Shown in pieces: positions 21,094 to 22,716 of a stretch of 22,716 bases of DNA. The notes beneath the pieces are model-generated. The model did no database searches. It saw nothing but the letters and a program-made list of their open reading frames with translations, and was not told the DNA's origin. Position 1 is the stretch's first letter; each line of letters opens with the position of its first letter. The DNA is from T3Sed10-241 sp036796255. Lineage in GTDB: Bacteria > Bacteroidota > Bacteroidia > Flavobacteriales_D > Cryomorphaceae. The stretch spans positions 1-22,716 of the forward strand of contig DAIRDH010000053.1 of the NCBI GenBank assembly GCA_036796255.1. The letters run 5' to 3'. The position numbers were made by a program, and so were the translations under genes.

Positions 21094-22461
21094 ATGTTTA
21101 AAAGCCCACTTTTTCTTGTTCTCTTGTTTTCTGTGCATCTGACCTGCGATGCACAGAGCAACAGGGATTTGCTTTTCAGCGAAACATGGTGCACGGCTGA
21201 AGGGCTTGTCATGACTTTTGATAGCAGTGGAGTGACGTGGGAGGGATCCAGGCATAAATACATTATTGATGAGCATACGATTCGTCACACGAAGAGAACT
21301 GAACTTGTTGATGGGCAGAGCCGAAACGTTGTGTATGCGAACTACCAGGTGTATACAGACTCATTGATTCTGGAATTTGTGTATGACGTTGCACTTTGGA
21401 TGTGTCCCCCTGTACCAAGAATGCTTCCTGATGTGGAAAATGAGAAACCCAAATTGGTTTTATACAGCACAGCTCATTTTGACAAGAAAGAACCCATCGA
21501 CAATTTTTTGTCATTTTCCATTCACATGGATAGGTATGCTATGTCAATTGAAAGCAATGGTGCCATTGCCTTTAAGGCATGGGCCCAGATGGAATTCGCT
21601 GATCGCGTAGTTTATGGAGTTTACCGGGGATGGCTGGATTCGTCCCAACTATATGCTCTAAGAACCGCTTTAAGGGATTCCGGATTTTTTCAAATGGAGG
21701 CTGATGAATGCTGGCGTGATTGCAGACGGAGATATTACGCTTGCAACACTTTAAACAATGGTTATGGGTCTTGGGTCAGATGTTGGCACAGTACCCAATC
21801 CTGGAAAATTCGTGCGATCATCAATGATATTTTATTGAGCTCTTCAGCATGGGAACGCAATGGAATGAAATATTACGGTTTAAAAGGTGAGCTCGTGGAA
21901 CCAGTGGAGCAAATATTTCTTGATTGGAAGACCGGAATGCCTGAAAAACCCCGCATTGCCGTTGCAGGTTCAATCCGTTTTGTTGAAAAAGTGAGCACCA
22001 TTTACGAATCTGAATATCTATACGTCATAAACGTTGATACCGTGTTTGGTGCACCTTCTTATTTCAAAAATGCGCATCAGTATTTCAAAAGGGACTTGAT
22101 AGTGGTATCGAAAGATCCTATCAATGTGGACACTGATTATTATGGGCTGGTGCTTGCAGATAAGGTAGTTCATACCCCTACATGGCAAACTGACCATACA
22201 GGGCACCCTTATTGCGAAACGAGGTACTTCGATCTCATTGAGACATTTCCAGTGGAAGGCGTAAGTCCCGTATTTTTAGTTAGCCGCTGGGACAGGGATT
22301 ACCCGCGATACTACTATGTAGGAGGCTGGAATTGGGATTACAGAAATGGGCCAAGTTCTCATCTCGAGTTTAAAGTTGCCAAAGCTGTGCGCAAAGCCCA
22401 AGGTCAGGACAATTATATCCGAAGAGACCGAAATGGCAGTATTTTGCCTTTAGTTGAATAA
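21094..22461 (+). CDS. Secreted protein of unknown function, four-cysteine cluster
   Basis: A 455-residue protein with a signal peptide (hydrophobic core FLVLLFSVHL, cleavage probably after DA before QSN at residue 20/21). I do not recognise the whole protein. Residues about 140-235 (YAMSIESNGAIAF, then QLYALRTALRDSGFFQME) recall the DUF6438 pattern of a small beta-rich domain followed by a helix ending in FF. Within it sit C206, C210, C217 and C230, spaced C-x3-C-x6-C-x12-C, suiting disulfides in the periplasm or outside. The C-terminal part is rich in Tyr, Trp and Arg (RDYPRYYYVGGWNWDYRNG). No type IX sorting domain is evident at the end. It has its own promoter and no operon partner. Confidence 0.75.
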   Translation: MFKSPLFLVLLFSVHLTCDAQSNRDLLFSETWCTAEGLVMTFDSSGVTWEGSRHKYIIDEHTIRHTKRTELVDGQSRNVVYANYQVYTDSLILEFVYDVALWMCPPVPRMLPDVENEKPKLVLYSTAHFDKKEPIDNFLSFSIHMDRYAMSIESNGAIAFKAWAQMEFADRVVYGVYRGWLDSSQLYALRTALRDSGFFQMEADECWRDCRRRYYACNTLNNGYGSWVRCWHSTQSWKIRAIINDILLSSSAWERNGMKYYGLKGELVEPVEQIFLDWKTGMPEKPRIAVAGSIRFVEKVSTIYESEYLYVINVDTVFGAPSYFKNAHQYFKRDLIVVSKDPINVDTDYYGLVLADKVVHTPTWQTDHTGHPYCETRYFDLIETFPVEGVSPVFLVSRWDRDYPRYYYVGGWNWDYRNGPSSHLEFKVAKAVRKAQGQDNYIRRDRNGSILPLVE

Positions 22462-22474
22462 AGTTTTGCCATGA

Positions 22475-22716
22475 TTATGGCGCAGGGTTTTCAGGAGCCT
22501 GTAATTCATACGGCGCGAATACCGGCAAGGCACTCATTGCAAAATCTTTGGTATTCCGTGTGATGATGCCGTCGAGTCTGTCGATTTTGAGGGCGCAACT
22601 GTGCTGTACCGCATCCTCATAATCCTTGTATTTGGATTAAATCGCTGCTTTTACCTGATTAGTCCTCTTTCGGTAAAAGCTGCGCCCTACACGACGTATA
22701 TGTTGCAGTAGCGATT
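22475..22716 (-). pseudogene. Decayed PIN-domain (VapC-like) toxin, C-terminal part
   Basis: The minus strand from 22636 to the TAA at 22475 encodes SKYKDYEDAVQHSCALKI, then DGIITRNTKDF and LPVFAPYEL. This is the familiar C-terminal half of PIN-domain toxins, with the acidic DYED and ITRN-KDF motifs that surround the metal site. Just upstream, in the same frame, is a TAA at 22637-22639, preceded by QVKAAI, which fits the helix expected before SKYKDYED. No start codon and no ribosome-binding site follow the stop. The frame is therefore interrupted, and the upstream sequence to the window edge (SLLQHIRRVGRSFYRKR) is less PIN-like. No antitoxin gene is visible; it would lie beyond the edge. A sequencing error at the stop is possible. 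Confidence 0.7.

Noticed and set aside
21094..22461. Lipoprotein with Cys18 as lipidation site
   Set aside because: The residues before Cys18 (VHLT) do not fit a lipobox; ordinary signal peptidase cleavage after DA is more likely.

Overview
The window reads as chromosomal DNA from a Bacteroidota (Bacteroidetes) bacterium, probably a flavobacterium-like one. Seven intergenic regions carry the phylum-specific -7 box TAnnTTTG, once with a good -33 TTTG 17 nt upstream. The tRNAs lack an encoded CCA. MutS, the DUF6089-like outer-membrane barrel, the TrmH-type methyltransferase and QueD all look like Bacteroidota versions. No phage, insertion sequence, CRISPR array or rRNA was seen.

Layout. Positions 1-98 hold the tail of an unidentified gene with a strong terminator, followed by about 450 bp without a convincing gene but with several small repeats. 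On the minus strand come a trmH-like RNA methyltransferase and a DUF6089/PorG-like barrel; mutS diverges from them, with a TTG start. Next are tRNA-Gly(GCC), a 25-bp perfect inverted repeat, and tRNA-Leu(TAA). Directly after the tRNA-Leu sits an Xre/MbcA antitoxin plus RES toxin pair. A serine hydrolase, a TspO-like membrane protein, the Kdo transferase WaaA and a small outer-membrane barrel follow.

The centre (10793-17123) is one tightly overlapping six-gene operon for sugar nucleotides, with gene order wbpE, ugd, uxs, wbpD, wbpB, wbpA. The four Wbp-type enzymes together can turn UDP-GlcNAc into UDP-2,3-diacetamido-2,3-dideoxy-glucuronate. Ugd and UXS can turn UDP-glucose into UDP-glucuronate and UDP-xylose. 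No glycosyltransferase, flippase or polymerase lies nearby. In Porphyromonas and Tannerella a Wbp/Vim pathway of this type makes the sugar that links type IX secretion cargo to A-LPS. A PorG-like gene about 9 kb away makes that role an attractive but unproven reading here.

To the right are fabD, then a three-gene minus-strand operon queD-folE-Bax-inhibitor-1 with promoter and terminator visible. hldD (heptose epimerase) diverges from it. The window ends with a secreted protein of unknown function carrying a four-cysteine cluster, and the decayed end of a PIN-domain (VapC-like) toxin gene. Envelope biogenesis is the common theme (waaA, hldD, the sugar-nucleotide operon, barrels, fabD), with two toxin-type loci at separate places.
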